This document shows, in pieces, positions 43,395 to 52,019 of a stretch of 64,000 bases of DNA. Within the stretch, counting starts at the first letter, position 1. Each line of letters starts with the position of its first letter. Location: assembly GCA_937895345.1 (NCBI GenBank), contig CALAWP010000074.1:62001-126000 (forward strand). Direction: 5' to 3'. The stretch comes from an uncultured Paenibacillus sp. (GTDB lineage Bacteria > Bacillota > Bacilli > Paenibacillales > Paenibacillaceae). The notes below the pieces were generated by a model that saw only the letters and a program-made list of their open reading frames with translations, did no database searches and was not told where the DNA came from. Position numbers and translations under genes: made by a program.

Positions 43395-43511
43395 AGGCGA
43401 GCCCTCCTCTTCCTCATTTTCCTATTCTTATAGTACCTTAATTTCAGTCAAAAGGATTCAGTTTTCGACAAAAGTTTAGTTTGAAGAAGCGGAATCGCAG
43501 ACATGCCAAAC

Positions 43512-43547
43512 GGCCTTTGCCCGGTTGAAGCCGGACAAAGGCCTTTT
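43512..43547. terminator. Hairpin between the stalk protein gene and pspA
   Basis: GGCCTTTG.CCGG pairs with CCGG.CAAAGGCC, and TTTT follows on the plus strand; the minus strand continues GTTTGG. It probably ends the 44667-43630 gene. Confidence 0.6.
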
Positions 43548-43629
43548 GCTGCCAAACTAGGTTAGTTGAACTAATGATTTTTCTCTACTTAAGGCCAAGC
43601 TCCATGAGGAATCGGCTTCCGAAGAGTAT

Positions 43630-44667
43630 TTATCCGGCTGCGCCGGCGCCTTCTTCAAAAGTAAAGGACGGAATCAATTGCTCAAAAAATTGCCGGAATG
43701 CCGACGAAGACTCGAACTTCTCGAAATCCTCCTCAATATCTCCGTGCAGCTGCAAAATGACGACGTAGTTCCCTTTTGGAACAATCAATTCCGCGATGAA
43801 TAACCCCGCTCCCGGATTGTCCTCGAAATCTTCGCCATAAAAATAGAAATAAGCCTCTTCTCCGCTCGACAGTACATCTTCTACTACTTCGCCATAATAC
43901 AAGTCTCCCTCTTCGGAAACTCTGCCGGTGCTCTCCAAAAATTGCGCCATCGTCTCACCCGGCTGCAAGGAATGGACTTGCCCGGTAATCATGGCCCCGT
44001 CAAGGTCGTAAAATACCGTTAAATAACTGTATTCATCATACTCCAGACCTTCCTCGTCAAAGATGACGTAAGGATCGCCCCACTCCACCGGATACTCGAC
44101 GGAATAGAACGCTCCGCCATCCGTATACAATCCCCGGGTGTCGGAAATCCGCTTCACATGATCCCCTTCAAACCAAAACGCCGAATCCGGGTTCTCATGA
44201 TAGAACAGCGAGATGACCTGGTTTTTGCCATGCCAGAAAAGCTTAATGCCGGTATTTTCGCTCACGAAGCGAAGCGGCACCATCGTTTTGCCGTTAACGA
44301 CGGCTGGAGCGACATCCAGCGTTGTCGATTTGCCGTTCACCAGCGCCTGCTTCTTATCGATCCAAAGCACCACGTGATTGGCTCCCAGCTTAATTTCCAC
44401 TTTGCGCTCGCTGCCGTCCCACGATGCCGTTCCGCCAAACTCTCTGACGACGGAAGCGATGGGCAGCAAAGTCCGGCCCTGACGGATGATCGGACTTACC
44501 TTACCGCTGGCGTCCAGATCCATAATCGTACCGTTAACGATCATTTCGGTATTGTTCACCTGCAAAATAATTTGCTTGCCGACCGAATCGCTCCCCGCCG
44601 CAAACGCCGCCTGGGATCCGGTAAGCAGCAATACTGCCGCTACGATAGAACATAACCATTTTCTCAT
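43630..44667 (-). CDS. Secreted stalk-domain (copper amine oxidase N-like) protein
   Basis: The 345-residue protein has a signal peptide (MRKWLCSIVAAVLLLTGSQAAFA). Two stalk modules follow (IIRQGRTLLPIASVVREFGGTASWDGSERKVEIKLGA and VVNGKTMVPLRFVSENTGIKLFWHGKNQVISL), then an uncharacterised C-terminal domain rich in acidic residues (YYGEVVEDVLSSGEEAYFYFYGEDFED). It is the third protein of this type in the window and probably acts in the envelope. Function unknown. Confidence 0.85.
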   Translation of the reverse strand: MRKWLCSIVAAVLLLTGSQAAFAAGSDSVGKQIILQVNNTEMIVNGTIMDLDASGKVSPIIRQGRTLLPIASVVREFGGTASWDGSERKVEIKLGANHVVLWIDKKQALVNGKSTTLDVAPAVVNGKTMVPLRFVSENTGIKLFWHGKNQVISLFYHENPDSAFWFEGDHVKRISDTRGLYTDGGAFYSVEYPVEWGDPYVIFDEEGLEYDEYSYLTVFYDLDGAMITGQVHSLQPGETMAQFLESTGRVSEEGDLYYGEVVEDVLSSGEEAYFYFYGEDFEDNPGAGLFIAELIVPKGNYVVILQLHGDIEEDFEKFESSSAFRQFFEQLIPSFTFEEGAGAAG

Positions 44668-44839
44668 GAAGCACTACTCCTCATTTGTCATAATTGAAAG
44701 TCCTCTGACTAATATCGGAGTTATGGCTTACAATTGTTAGGGGAATACGGATAAAAAGCTTGCTGAAAACAACCCGGCAATTTGATAAACTGATTGTGGA
44801 ATCATCGAGAGCCCATCACACGCGCGAGGAGCATGAACG

Positions 44840-45370
44840 TTGCTGCAAAAATGGATCAGACCGCTGTATTATTACATCTTGCGATTATTGCGCACCACAA
44901 ACGGGGACCACGCCGTAGCGCTTGGCTTTGCCATCGGTTTTTTCCCTTGCTGGTTTCCGACCTTCGGCATTGGCCTGCCGCTCTCGCTCGTGCTGGCCCG
45001 GTTCGTTCGGGGCAATATCCCGGCGGCCATCCTGGCGGCATCCGTCGGTTCCGTCACCTGGCCGGCGCTGTTTTACCTCAATTACAAAGCGGGCAATGTG
45101 CTGACGTCCGCATTCACTTCGCCATCGTTCAAGCTGGACGATGCGATCAGCGAACCGGTGCCGGAGCCGGATTATACCGACGCCGCTTCCCATATCGGCA
45201 AGCTGAGCGACATCGGCACGGACTTTTTGACCGGCTCCATCGTCAACAGCATCGTGCTGACCGGCGTCCTGTACCTCCTCTTCCGTCTGCTGATGAAGCG
45301 CTACCGGGCTCCATTGCTGAACATGATGCGCAGACGGCAACGGCGCCACCAAGGGCAGCGCCGCGTTTGA
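44840..45370 (+). CDS. DUF2062 membrane protein
   Basis: The 176-residue protein starts at TTG behind GAGGAGCATGAACG. It has the DUF2062 core: HAVALGFAIGFFPCWFPTFGIGLPLSLVLARFVRGN and ILAASVGSVTWPALFYLNYKAG, then a last helix (TGSIVNSIVLTGVLYLLFRLLM) and a basic tail. It is the last gene with host-like composition before the A+T-rich defence block. Function unknown. Confidence 0.85.
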   Translation: MLQKWIRPLYYYILRLLRTTNGDHAVALGFAIGFFPCWFPTFGIGLPLSLVLARFVRGNIPAAILAASVGSVTWPALFYLNYKAGNVLTSAFTSPSFKLDDAISEPVPEPDYTDAASHIGKLSDIGTDFLTGSIVNSIVLTGVLYLLFRLLMKRYRAPLLNMMRRRQRRHQGQRRV

Positions 45371-45414
45371 TAGAGGTTTTCGTCGAGACACTGATGCTTA
45401 TTTATTAAATGGAT

Positions 45415-45445
45415 AGGTTATTTGACAGCTTGAGCGAAATAACCT
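45415..45445. other. Stem-loop downstream of the HNH nuclease gene
   Basis: AGGTTATTT and AAATAACCT form a perfect 9-bp stem with a 13-base loop, between the ends of the DUF2062 (plus) and HNH (minus) genes. It may act as a shared terminator. It also marks the change from G+C-rich to A+T-rich sequence. Confidence 0.5.
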
Positions 45446-45473
45446 CGAAACCTAAGAAGTTCCTTAATAATCA

Positions 45474-46367
45474 TTAGGGAGGTGGATGACCCAAGTACCT
45501 TGCGGGACCTCGAAACACCTCGCGCACATGCCATTCCAAAAACACAATCTGTGGTCGGTAAGTAGGGCTAATCGGTGATCGGATGATCATTCCATGGTAC
45601 CTCATGAGCCATTCCTCGAATCCAACTGTCCCGTGAGCTTCTTCTGCAACGAGAATTTCACGATCTTGATTGATCGTGAATACTCCGCGATCAAACAGTT
45701 TATGATGAAGTGAGCACAACGCGATTCCGTTCTCCTCATAATCAGGTCCCCCGGCTTGATACCATTGAATATGAGCCGCATCGACTGCCACTAATTGATG
45801 GCCAAGTCTAACATTGAAGCCGCAGATGGCGCAGCTGTATTCATAAGCCCTTAAAACGCGCGAACGAAAATCAGAGTTGCGTCTGCGTTTCGTTGCGACC
45901 GCCAACTCTAGTCCTATCTCATCCATGATATCCTGATGTACCGACTCAGGAAAATGTGCATACAACAGCTGCTCCGCCACTTCCTGAAGAAGGATCGGAC
46001 GGGCCTTCAACAACCGAAGTATATCATCTTTAAATCCGCCGCTTATGCCTTCAGAGATCAATAACTTATCTGTAAACCGTCTTTTGTTCACGGGTTTATT
46101 CAAATCCCACAGGCCATCCGTCGTTAACCGAACAAACGGCTCCTCGGGAGAATAGTTTTTTCGTAGCGGTCCGAATTCCATTAGAAGTTTTTTTAATTTA
46201 ACACGAGTTTCTTCATACGTTAAACGATACTCGCCAAATTGAAATCTAGCCAGTGCGTAAAGTAGCAGCAGCGGTTTGTGCGGTGCCCGTTGCTCCTTCT
46301 TCTTCCAAATGGTCAAGTTATTAATTCGGTTTTTAAGTTCTTCTTCTGTAATATGCACGGTCATCAC
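45474..46367 (-). CDS. Probable phosphorothioate-dependent restriction endonuclease (SBD-like + HNH)
   Basis: The 297-residue protein has two parts. The N-terminal half (RAPHKPLLLLYALARFQFGEYRL, residues 28-50; FGPLRKNYSPEEPFVRLTTDGLWDL, 65-89) matches the sulfur-binding domain type found in ScoMcrA-like proteins annotated as phosphorothioated-DNA-binding nucleases. The C-terminal half is an HNH nuclease: Cys179-Cys182, DAAH199, Asn213, and LCSLHHKLFD with His221/222. Such enzymes cut DNA carrying phosphorothioate bonds. It is the last gene of the phosphorothioate cassette. Start uncertain among GTG 46367, ATG 46364 and GTG 46358. Family assignment is from recognition, not a search. Confidence 0.8.
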   Translation of the reverse strand: MMTVHITEEELKNRINNLTIWKKKEQRAPHKPLLLLYALARFQFGEYRLTYEETRVKLKKLLMEFGPLRKNYSPEEPFVRLTTDGLWDLNKPVNKRRFTDKLLISEGISGGFKDDILRLLKARPILLQEVAEQLLYAHFPESVHQDIMDEIGLELAVATKRRRNSDFRSRVLRAYEYSCAICGFNVRLGHQLVAVDAAHIQWYQAGGPDYEENGIALCSLHHKLFDRGVFTINQDREILVAEEAHGTVGFEEWLMRYHGMIIRSPISPTYRPQIVFLEWHVREVFRGPARYLGHPPP

Positions 46368-46460
46368 CTAAGACCGAATATAACAAACCGGATAATCACG
46401 ATACATGCATAAAATAACAACTTGAACCTATCAGTTCAAGTTTTGACTTCATCCCGATAT

Positions 46461-46889
46461 CTAATTTTCAGACCAGTAATAAACTTTGCCGTTATCGCAT
46501 ACAACGATATCGGCACTCTCGATCGCTACTGCGGTCTCCCGATCTACAAAGCACGCAACCTGATATGGATTATAATAAGCCTCACGCAGCCTCATTTGTG
46601 GAACGGCATCCAAACCACGTTCATATCTGCCCGACACAAAAGCATGTACATTTTTCTTTCGTTCTCGAAGTACACGCAGCCTTCCGGCAGCAGAAACGTG
46701 GAACCGGGCATCGCTAACGACGATCCGATCCGTATATCCAGCCACCTTGCGAGTTGCGGCAAGCCGTACCGAAAAACATCGTTTGTGAAGATGGAACGCG
46801 ATCAATACCTTCTGTCCACTATTAAGCAAAAGACATTCCACATCTCTCCGCATTAGTTTCACCCAATCTATATCGGTAATACTATTCAT
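46461..46889 (-). CDS. Uncharacterised 142-residue protein in the phosphorothioate cassette
   Basis: I do not recognise a named family, but the text has the look of a conserved protein: DIDWVKLMRRDVECLLLNSG, RKNVHAFVSGRYERGLDAVPQ, REAYYNPYQVACFVDRETAVAIESADIVVCDNGKVYYW. Alternating strands and many Tyr/His suggest a small alpha/beta or nucleic-acid-associated domain. The ribosome site before 46889 is weak; the internal ATG of MRRDVE, with GGGTG upstream, is an alternative. It lies between the PAPS-reductase-like gene and the HNH nuclease on the same strand, so it may be part of the defence cassette. Confidence 0.65.
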   Translation of the reverse strand: MNSITDIDWVKLMRRDVECLLLNSGQKVLIAFHLHKRCFSVRLAATRKVAGYTDRIVVSDARFHVSAAGRLRVLRERKKNVHAFVSGRYERGLDAVPQMRLREAYYNPYQVACFVDRETAVAIESADIVVCDNGKVYYWSEN

Positions 46890-46939
46890 TATGCGGAGAG
46901 TATGCGGTTTTAAAACCTCTTTTTTTTACTTTTAGTAAT

Positions 46940-47737
46940 TTATATTGTACAGACGCAGGGCACTGTATCATCCTCTTGATTCAAGTAACATTCTACGCCT
47001 TCCCTTTCCAATGTCTCCCGATATTCGCGGAGCGTATATGGACCGCCGTTGCGCTTCAGAATTGAGACATCCTTATCGAAATGACGCCTAAATTGCTCCT
47101 CCATTTCTTCTTGTTCGCGGTAAACGTCCGGCCAAGTGCGAAATAAGTGAGCGTAATGCTGGAAGCCTCCCCTGACGCAACGTCCCCCGCAATTAGCATG
47201 GGAGAAACCGAGTTCATACATGACAGGAAGCTGAATTCCCCATTTTTCCTCAATAATTTTTTTGGCATCTATTTCTTCCCTAAACGTCGATATAAGCGGG
47301 AATCTCGTCTCGACCGGCTCAAGCGGGACATGGGCATAAAATTCCTTTAAATTTTCTGCACGATGCTGCTCGTGTCGACCAATCCCGAAGTACAGGATTG
47401 GTTCCAATCCGTGTTCGCTTCTTAATTCCTCCAGGAAAATAACCGTTTGTCTAACTTTGAGCTCCTCCGAACACTTGGCAAGACGCGAATTTCCCATAAA
47501 TCTATAATCATAAAAAACTTGTTCCGGTGTTCTGCCGTCCGTTCTATAAGTAATATCCATTCCTAAATAATCGGCTACCTCATGCATGAATCGATAGTTA
47601 TCTTCATGTTCCCATAATGTATTGGTAAAAAACAGGATGCAATTTTCTCGTCCATATGTCTGCACCATATGATGTGCGACATATGCGGAAGAAGCGCCGC
47701 CGCTGTACATAGCGACATGAACCGATTTGCGCGTCAT
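46940..47737 (-). CDS. sspD: PAPS-reductase-family PP-loop protein, SspD-like sulfur-transfer enzyme
   Basis: The 265-residue protein has the PP-loop near its start (AMYSGGASSAYV, residues 9-20), typical of PAPS reductases and adenylate-forming sulfur enzymes such as DndC. It also has FTNTLWEHEDNYRFMHEV and a Cys-bearing SHANCGGRCVRGGFQ that could bind a cofactor or carry sulfur. In SspBCD-type systems this protein activates the DNA backbone for sulfur insertion. It starts after AAAGGAGCATAAAATT and follows the ATPase gene by 33 bases, in one transcription unit. The Ssp assignment rests on family and neighbours. Confidence 0.82.
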   Translation of the reverse strand: MTRKSVHVAMYSGGASSAYVAHHMVQTYGRENCILFFTNTLWEHEDNYRFMHEVADYLGMDITYRTDGRTPEQVFYDYRFMGNSRLAKCSEELKVRQTVIFLEELRSEHGLEPILYFGIGRHEQHRAENLKEFYAHVPLEPVETRFPLISTFREEIDAKKIIEEKWGIQLPVMYELGFSHANCGGRCVRGGFQHYAHLFRTWPDVYREQEEMEEQFRRHFDKDVSILKRNGGPYTLREYRETLEREGVECYLNQEDDTVPCVCTI

Positions 47738-47770
47738 AATTTTATGCTCCTTTCTACCTCAATGATCTGA

Positions 47771-50700
47771 TTACAACTCGTGAAGCAGCTTGACCAACAA
47801 TTGCTTTATTTCTTGATCAGATACATCCCTACCGCCATATTTCAAAATATTTTTTACGTTGGCATAGAGCGTTTGCGATTTTTTCGAGAGCGGTTGACTC
47901 AGATTGATATCTAGGCTTAATGTCACAGCAACCTCTCCCCCAGCCGTACACAATTCCCATTCATACTTTATTTGGCTAAGAAATAGATCTTGCGTAGAAT
48001 CCGACCAATCCACCCTCGCAACTCCAATGAGATGCTCTGCCAAACGATCAATGACGTTCATTGTCTCATCCGGCATTAACGTCAATAGTTTGCTATTTTT
48101 TTCAATTGCTTCGTTGCGGGTTCGGCTTATAGCCTCGAATAAACGATCGAACGAAGGCTGTCCCGTAATATCCAGTACGCGTTGCTCCAACTCACTTTTA
48201 TTGCGATTCATAAACGATTCCAACTCTAGCTTTGCAGCGGTCAGCAATTCCGCATCCATCACCAGTAGCTTCATATATGTATACGGATCCACCTCGGTAG
48301 ATCGAATCCTGTCGCGAATTCTTAGCGTTTCCGATGAATGCTGCTGAGATATTTGCGTAAATTTTGGCAATTGGCGAAGCCATTGCAATAACGCCTCGGA
48401 TGCTTGAATAAAGCTTGTACTTGCTTCGGCGGGAAGCCCCCATTGCTTGGCAGCTTCCAACAACTGATCACGCTCATCCACAGACCATTCATAGTACCGG
48501 TATTCAAAAGAGTCCGCAAGCTCGACCAGTTCCAATATAGAAGCACCATTTAAACTAGAAATCATCATATCGTGCGCGTAAAAAAGCAATTGTTCCCACC
48601 GATCCCTCAGCAAGGCTACTAATAGAAGCGGGACGACCGATGAACGTAAACCGAATGGAGCCATCTGCATTATATTGATTAACTCGGACATTTTGCCGAT
48701 CGGTTTTGTATCTAAATGGCGAATTAATCCCTTTCGAACAGCAAGAAGCGATGAATTGCAATAGACGACCCCCTCCTTATCAATGCGGTAGTCGTTATTT
48801 TTCAATGTAGTCGCATATATCAGATAGTTAGGCCCGTAACCGGTTATCCCGAGTCCAGGCTCCAGTGGCTGTTGAATAAGCCTGTCGATCACGTCCACAA
48901 GGGCACGGCGCTGAATAGCTGAAATCCTATTCCTGTTAAACGCTTCATTCCGAATAACTGGCGTATAGGGATATTTTTCTAGCAGTCGCTTGCTAATCAA
49001 CCGCTCCAATGTATGCAGATCTTTTACTGTTTCCCGTTCCGTTCCCGAACGCCACTCTAACTTAGCAAATTCAAAGTATTGTTCGACAAATGCATTAATG
49101 GATTGACTTGTTTCCTCCTGAATAAACAGCAACTCATTTTTCAGACGGGAATCAAGCGCCAATAATGCCGTATCATTTAACAGTTGGTTAGTAATCTTAT
49201 ACTTCAGTAAAGTTAGAATAATCTTCTCCATTGAAAACGAAGGAAACGCAACTAAATACTGACCTTTCAGTTCCTGCATCACGGCATCCGGATCGTCCTT
49301 CCGTTCCAGATCCTCATAGGCTACAAACCAGATGCGGTCATCTCCTGGCCAATCCTTTTCATGAGAATATTTCATCTCTGCAATGTCCGTGAAACGAATA
49401 TCCGCATATCGTAGCATATCCATTTTGTCATTATAATCGTAGGGCAAAACGAACGATATCGGGAGATGCCGCTCCAAAATATCTAGGGCCTCTCGAGTCT
49501 TGAGAGATGCTGTTGCTATTTTCTCCGCAATCAGATCTTCCACCTGAATTGAACTGCCGTTATACAATTCCCATTGTTCTCGTATGCTGTTAAAGCGAGC
49601 AAGCTTATTACTGGCCATCCGTTTTAGCTCGTTTTCGATTTCATACTCTCCAATGCCGAGTGCAAAGGCGAGGAATGGAATCGTGACAGGCTGCTTCTGG
49701 GTTAGCTTGGTTTCGGACCACATCGTGAGCAATTCAACTATGCGTTTTTGCAACGGTCGTTGGTCATTTGTATATAACACTACGGCATGATATAGCTCCA
49801 AGGCGGACTGCTCTTTAACGTCTGCAGTATCCAATCGAAAAAAATGGAACAACCGATCAGCATAATAGTATCCGTCTTGTATCTGCACATGTTCTTGCAA
49901 GCTATCGCGCTCGTGATCAGACAGAAATGAAAACAAAGTGCGCTCATTCTGACCGTATATATTGGATAGATGCGGCAGCAGCAGGAAGGTTACCGGATGG
50001 ACCGGGTACAGCGATGTCAATAAACCCTGCTCAAGCTGATAGGATGTAAATTCTCCGAATAGGGGGAAGCGCTGCAACGAATTTACCGTTTCAAGCATAA
50101 TCGCGCGCTTTAGGCTTGTCTCGTTAACGTCACGCATCGCTTCTTGAGCCAGTTGCAAGTAAGTTCCGGTATCGTTCTCCAGCGAGTAATGACGAAAGCG
50201 TCCCTCAATCTTCTCGAACTCCAACCGCATAGACTCTTGGCTTTCTACTGCATATTGTCGAATATGTTTATGGCTGATTAGAAGCAACTGCACGTTGGAC
50301 GTCCTATCCGCAAACTCCGCCAGCGATTGCAAATCTTGCATATCCGAAGTCGAATAGGAGTTGTCAAGGGATTGGAGGAATCTCCCGAATTCATCGTAAA
50401 CAATGAACAAGCCAAGTCCTTTTCCTTGTAATTCCTTGGAAATCTTCTCTATATTTTCTATAAAATATGTATCTTCATCATAAGACCAAGCAGTTCCAGC
50501 AGTAACGCTTGGATAAAAGGCGATGAACTGCTGCGTCAACTCTTCATGACACTCGTTAATCCGTTTGCGCCACTCCGCTTCTTCAAATTGTCTTTCTTGT
50601 AAAAAGCGTAAAAAAGCGCCATAAGCGTCAGGGTATGACTTCTTCCAACGATCAACTGTAGTCAAAATTGCTGCTGCTTCACTAGGAGTGACGATATGGA

Positions 50701-51106
50701 ATTCGGCTAAATGAAAAGAGCGGTGGACTGCCTGGCTTAAAATTTTGGATAGCCTTCCTGTCTTTCCGTTTATTGGTATCGGGATATAAGTAATAGGCCC
50801 CTCATTCGCTTGGCGAAGCATGGTCGCTAACTGGATATCGATTCGCTCCGCTTGTTCGAGTAGATGAAGGCTCCATTGTTTCGAAAATTGGCGAGATAAT
50901 AACTGGCATAGAATAGTAGACAAAAATGATTTGCCGGTACCGTAAGGACCTATCAACAAATGCGAATGCTTGTCCCCTTTTTCTGTAACACCTTCAAGAA
51001 TTCCGTTTAACACCTTGCTGTGGGCTGGCGTTAAAACATACCGGTCCAACAGGTGTGGATCAGGCAAATCGAATTGCATATGGATGCTGGAACGATATTT
51101 TTGCAT
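47771..51106 (-). CDS. sspC: Large P-loop ATPase of the phosphorothioate modification module (SspC-like)
   Basis: The 1111-residue protein has a clear Walker A, GPYGTGKS (residues 53-60, in HLLIGPYGTGKSFL), and a Walker B, LFIVYDEF (233-240). The long rest is helical and lacks recognised motifs. The start text FDLPDPHLLDRYVLTPAHSKVLNGIL resembles large defence ATPases (BrxC/PglY-like) as well as SspC. Its ATG overlaps the DUF4007 stop by one base (TAATG), so the two are coupled. With DUF4007 and the PAPS-reductase-like protein it forms a probable SspBCD modification module. Confidence 0.82.
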   Translation of the reverse strand: MQKYRSSIHMQFDLPDPHLLDRYVLTPAHSKVLNGILEGVTEKGDKHSHLLIGPYGTGKSFLSTILCQLLSRQFSKQWSLHLLEQAERIDIQLATMLRQANEGPITYIPIPINGKTGRLSKILSQAVHRSFHLAEFHIVTPSEAAAILTTVDRWKKSYPDAYGAFLRFLQERQFEEAEWRKRINECHEELTQQFIAFYPSVTAGTAWSYDEDTYFIENIEKISKELQGKGLGLFIVYDEFGRFLQSLDNSYSTSDMQDLQSLAEFADRTSNVQLLLISHKHIRQYAVESQESMRLEFEKIEGRFRHYSLENDTGTYLQLAQEAMRDVNETSLKRAIMLETVNSLQRFPLFGEFTSYQLEQGLLTSLYPVHPVTFLLLPHLSNIYGQNERTLFSFLSDHERDSLQEHVQIQDGYYYADRLFHFFRLDTADVKEQSALELYHAVVLYTNDQRPLQKRIVELLTMWSETKLTQKQPVTIPFLAFALGIGEYEIENELKRMASNKLARFNSIREQWELYNGSSIQVEDLIAEKIATASLKTREALDILERHLPISFVLPYDYNDKMDMLRYADIRFTDIAEMKYSHEKDWPGDDRIWFVAYEDLERKDDPDAVMQELKGQYLVAFPSFSMEKIILTLLKYKITNQLLNDTALLALDSRLKNELLFIQEETSQSINAFVEQYFEFAKLEWRSGTERETVKDLHTLERLISKRLLEKYPYTPVIRNEAFNRNRISAIQRRALVDVIDRLIQQPLEPGLGITGYGPNYLIYATTLKNNDYRIDKEGVVYCNSSLLAVRKGLIRHLDTKPIGKMSELINIMQMAPFGLRSSVVPLLLVALLRDRWEQLLFYAHDMMISSLNGASILELVELADSFEYRYYEWSVDERDQLLEAAKQWGLPAEASTSFIQASEALLQWLRQLPKFTQISQQHSSETLRIRDRIRSTEVDPYTYMKLLVMDAELLTAAKLELESFMNRNKSELEQRVLDITGQPSFDRLFEAISRTRNEAIEKNSKLLTLMPDETMNVIDRLAEHLIGVARVDWSDSTQDLFLSQIKYEWELCTAGGEVAVTLSLDINLSQPLSKKSQTLYANVKNILKYGGRDVSDQEIKQLLVKLLHEL

Positions 51107-51981
51107 TATTTACCCGCCTTCCTATTATAAGCCTTTTGCAAGAAGACGTAGGGATCTTCCGATTCAATATTCAAGATGTTTAGTTGATTCGTTCGAACAA
51201 GGCGGACAGGATATTCCGTATCTGCGTGAAGCACTTCCATTGCCTCTAGAATTTGGTGAGACGATAAATGGAACAACTTCCCCCATAGAAGCGGTTTAAT
51301 TTGGATTTCATCCAGTGCCACACTATCTATCTTCTGTAGTTCACAGTAACGGAGCAGTGCAAAGTATAGCGCATCTAATTCCAACTGCGGCCACTCCGGA
51401 GTGCTTTTGATGAAATGCTCTTTCGACTCGAGAAGAACGTCCAGACCGGATAACGGACTGGAAACGATGTCTTCAGGATCGTCGTCATTGCGGGCTCGTG
51501 CGGTGTACATTTGCTTTAAACAATCTAGATCCCGTTTCAAGGTATGAATCGATACCTGTCGGTTAACTTGGTTCGAAGCCCAATCATTCAAAGAGGCAAG
51601 CAAGACCTCGTTGGAAACGGCTCTCTGATTGAACTCGTTAAAGTACCAATACCAGGTAGGCGCGTATTCTTTATTCGAAGCCAGCAAAACATGGAGTACG
51701 GCCGCAGTCAACGGTAAACGGACAAAGCGGTCGTAGCTCGAAAGCAACTGTCCGAACGGCGTCAATCGATGAATCGATTGACGCTGCTCATTCTTGCTTT
51801 CTTCCATGACAGACGTAGCTACGGCCCAATACCTTAGCGACTTGACCATATTTTTGCCCAGCCCGATTTTTTCGAAGGCGAATTCGTCAAAGAAAAACCT
51901 TGAGTCCTCCTGCGTCATTTTTATCGCCTTAGAAAGCCAATTCACCCGCAAGTAAAAACTTTGATGATGTCCGAATTTCAT
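51106..51981 (-). CDS. sspB: DUF4007 protein, SspB-like nickase of phosphorothioate modification
   Basis: The 291-residue protein opens with FGHHQSFYLRVNWLSKAIK and the hallmark GLGKNMVKSLRYWAVAT (residues 40-56), characteristic of DUF4007 (PF13182). A winged-helix-like N-terminal region and a C-terminal domain (LLRYCELQKIDSVALDEIQIKPLLWGKLFHLSSHQILEAMEVL) follow. In SspABCD systems SspB is a DUF4007 protein that nicks DNA to prepare sulfur insertion. It is followed at once by the large ATPase gene and preceded by the FtsK-like gene. The Ssp name is inferred from this context. Confidence 0.82.
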   Translation of the reverse strand: MKFGHHQSFYLRVNWLSKAIKMTQEDSRFFFDEFAFEKIGLGKNMVKSLRYWAVATSVMEESKNEQRQSIHRLTPFGQLLSSYDRFVRLPLTAAVLHVLLASNKEYAPTWYWYFNEFNQRAVSNEVLLASLNDWASNQVNRQVSIHTLKRDLDCLKQMYTARARNDDDPEDIVSSPLSGLDVLLESKEHFIKSTPEWPQLELDALYFALLRYCELQKIDSVALDEIQIKPLLWGKLFHLSSHQILEAMEVLHADTEYPVRLVRTNQLNILNIESEDPYVFLQKAYNRKAGK

Positions 51982-52019
51982 GACGCGAGTTCATCCTTTC
52001 AATCGCTATGCAGCTATTC

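Noticed and set aside
45371..45473. Attachment site or integrase-mediated island boundary
   Set aside because: No tRNA, integrase or matching direct repeat was found at the two ends of the A+T-rich block.
46940..47737. DndC of a classical DndABCDE system
   Set aside because: DndB, DndD and DndE are absent, while DUF4007 and a large ATPase are present, so SspD of an Ssp-type module fits better.
47771..51106. BrxC/PglY of a BREX system
   Set aside because: The P-loop start is similar, but no PglZ, BrxL, PglX or BrxA/B gene is nearby; the neighbours point to the phosphorothioate system.
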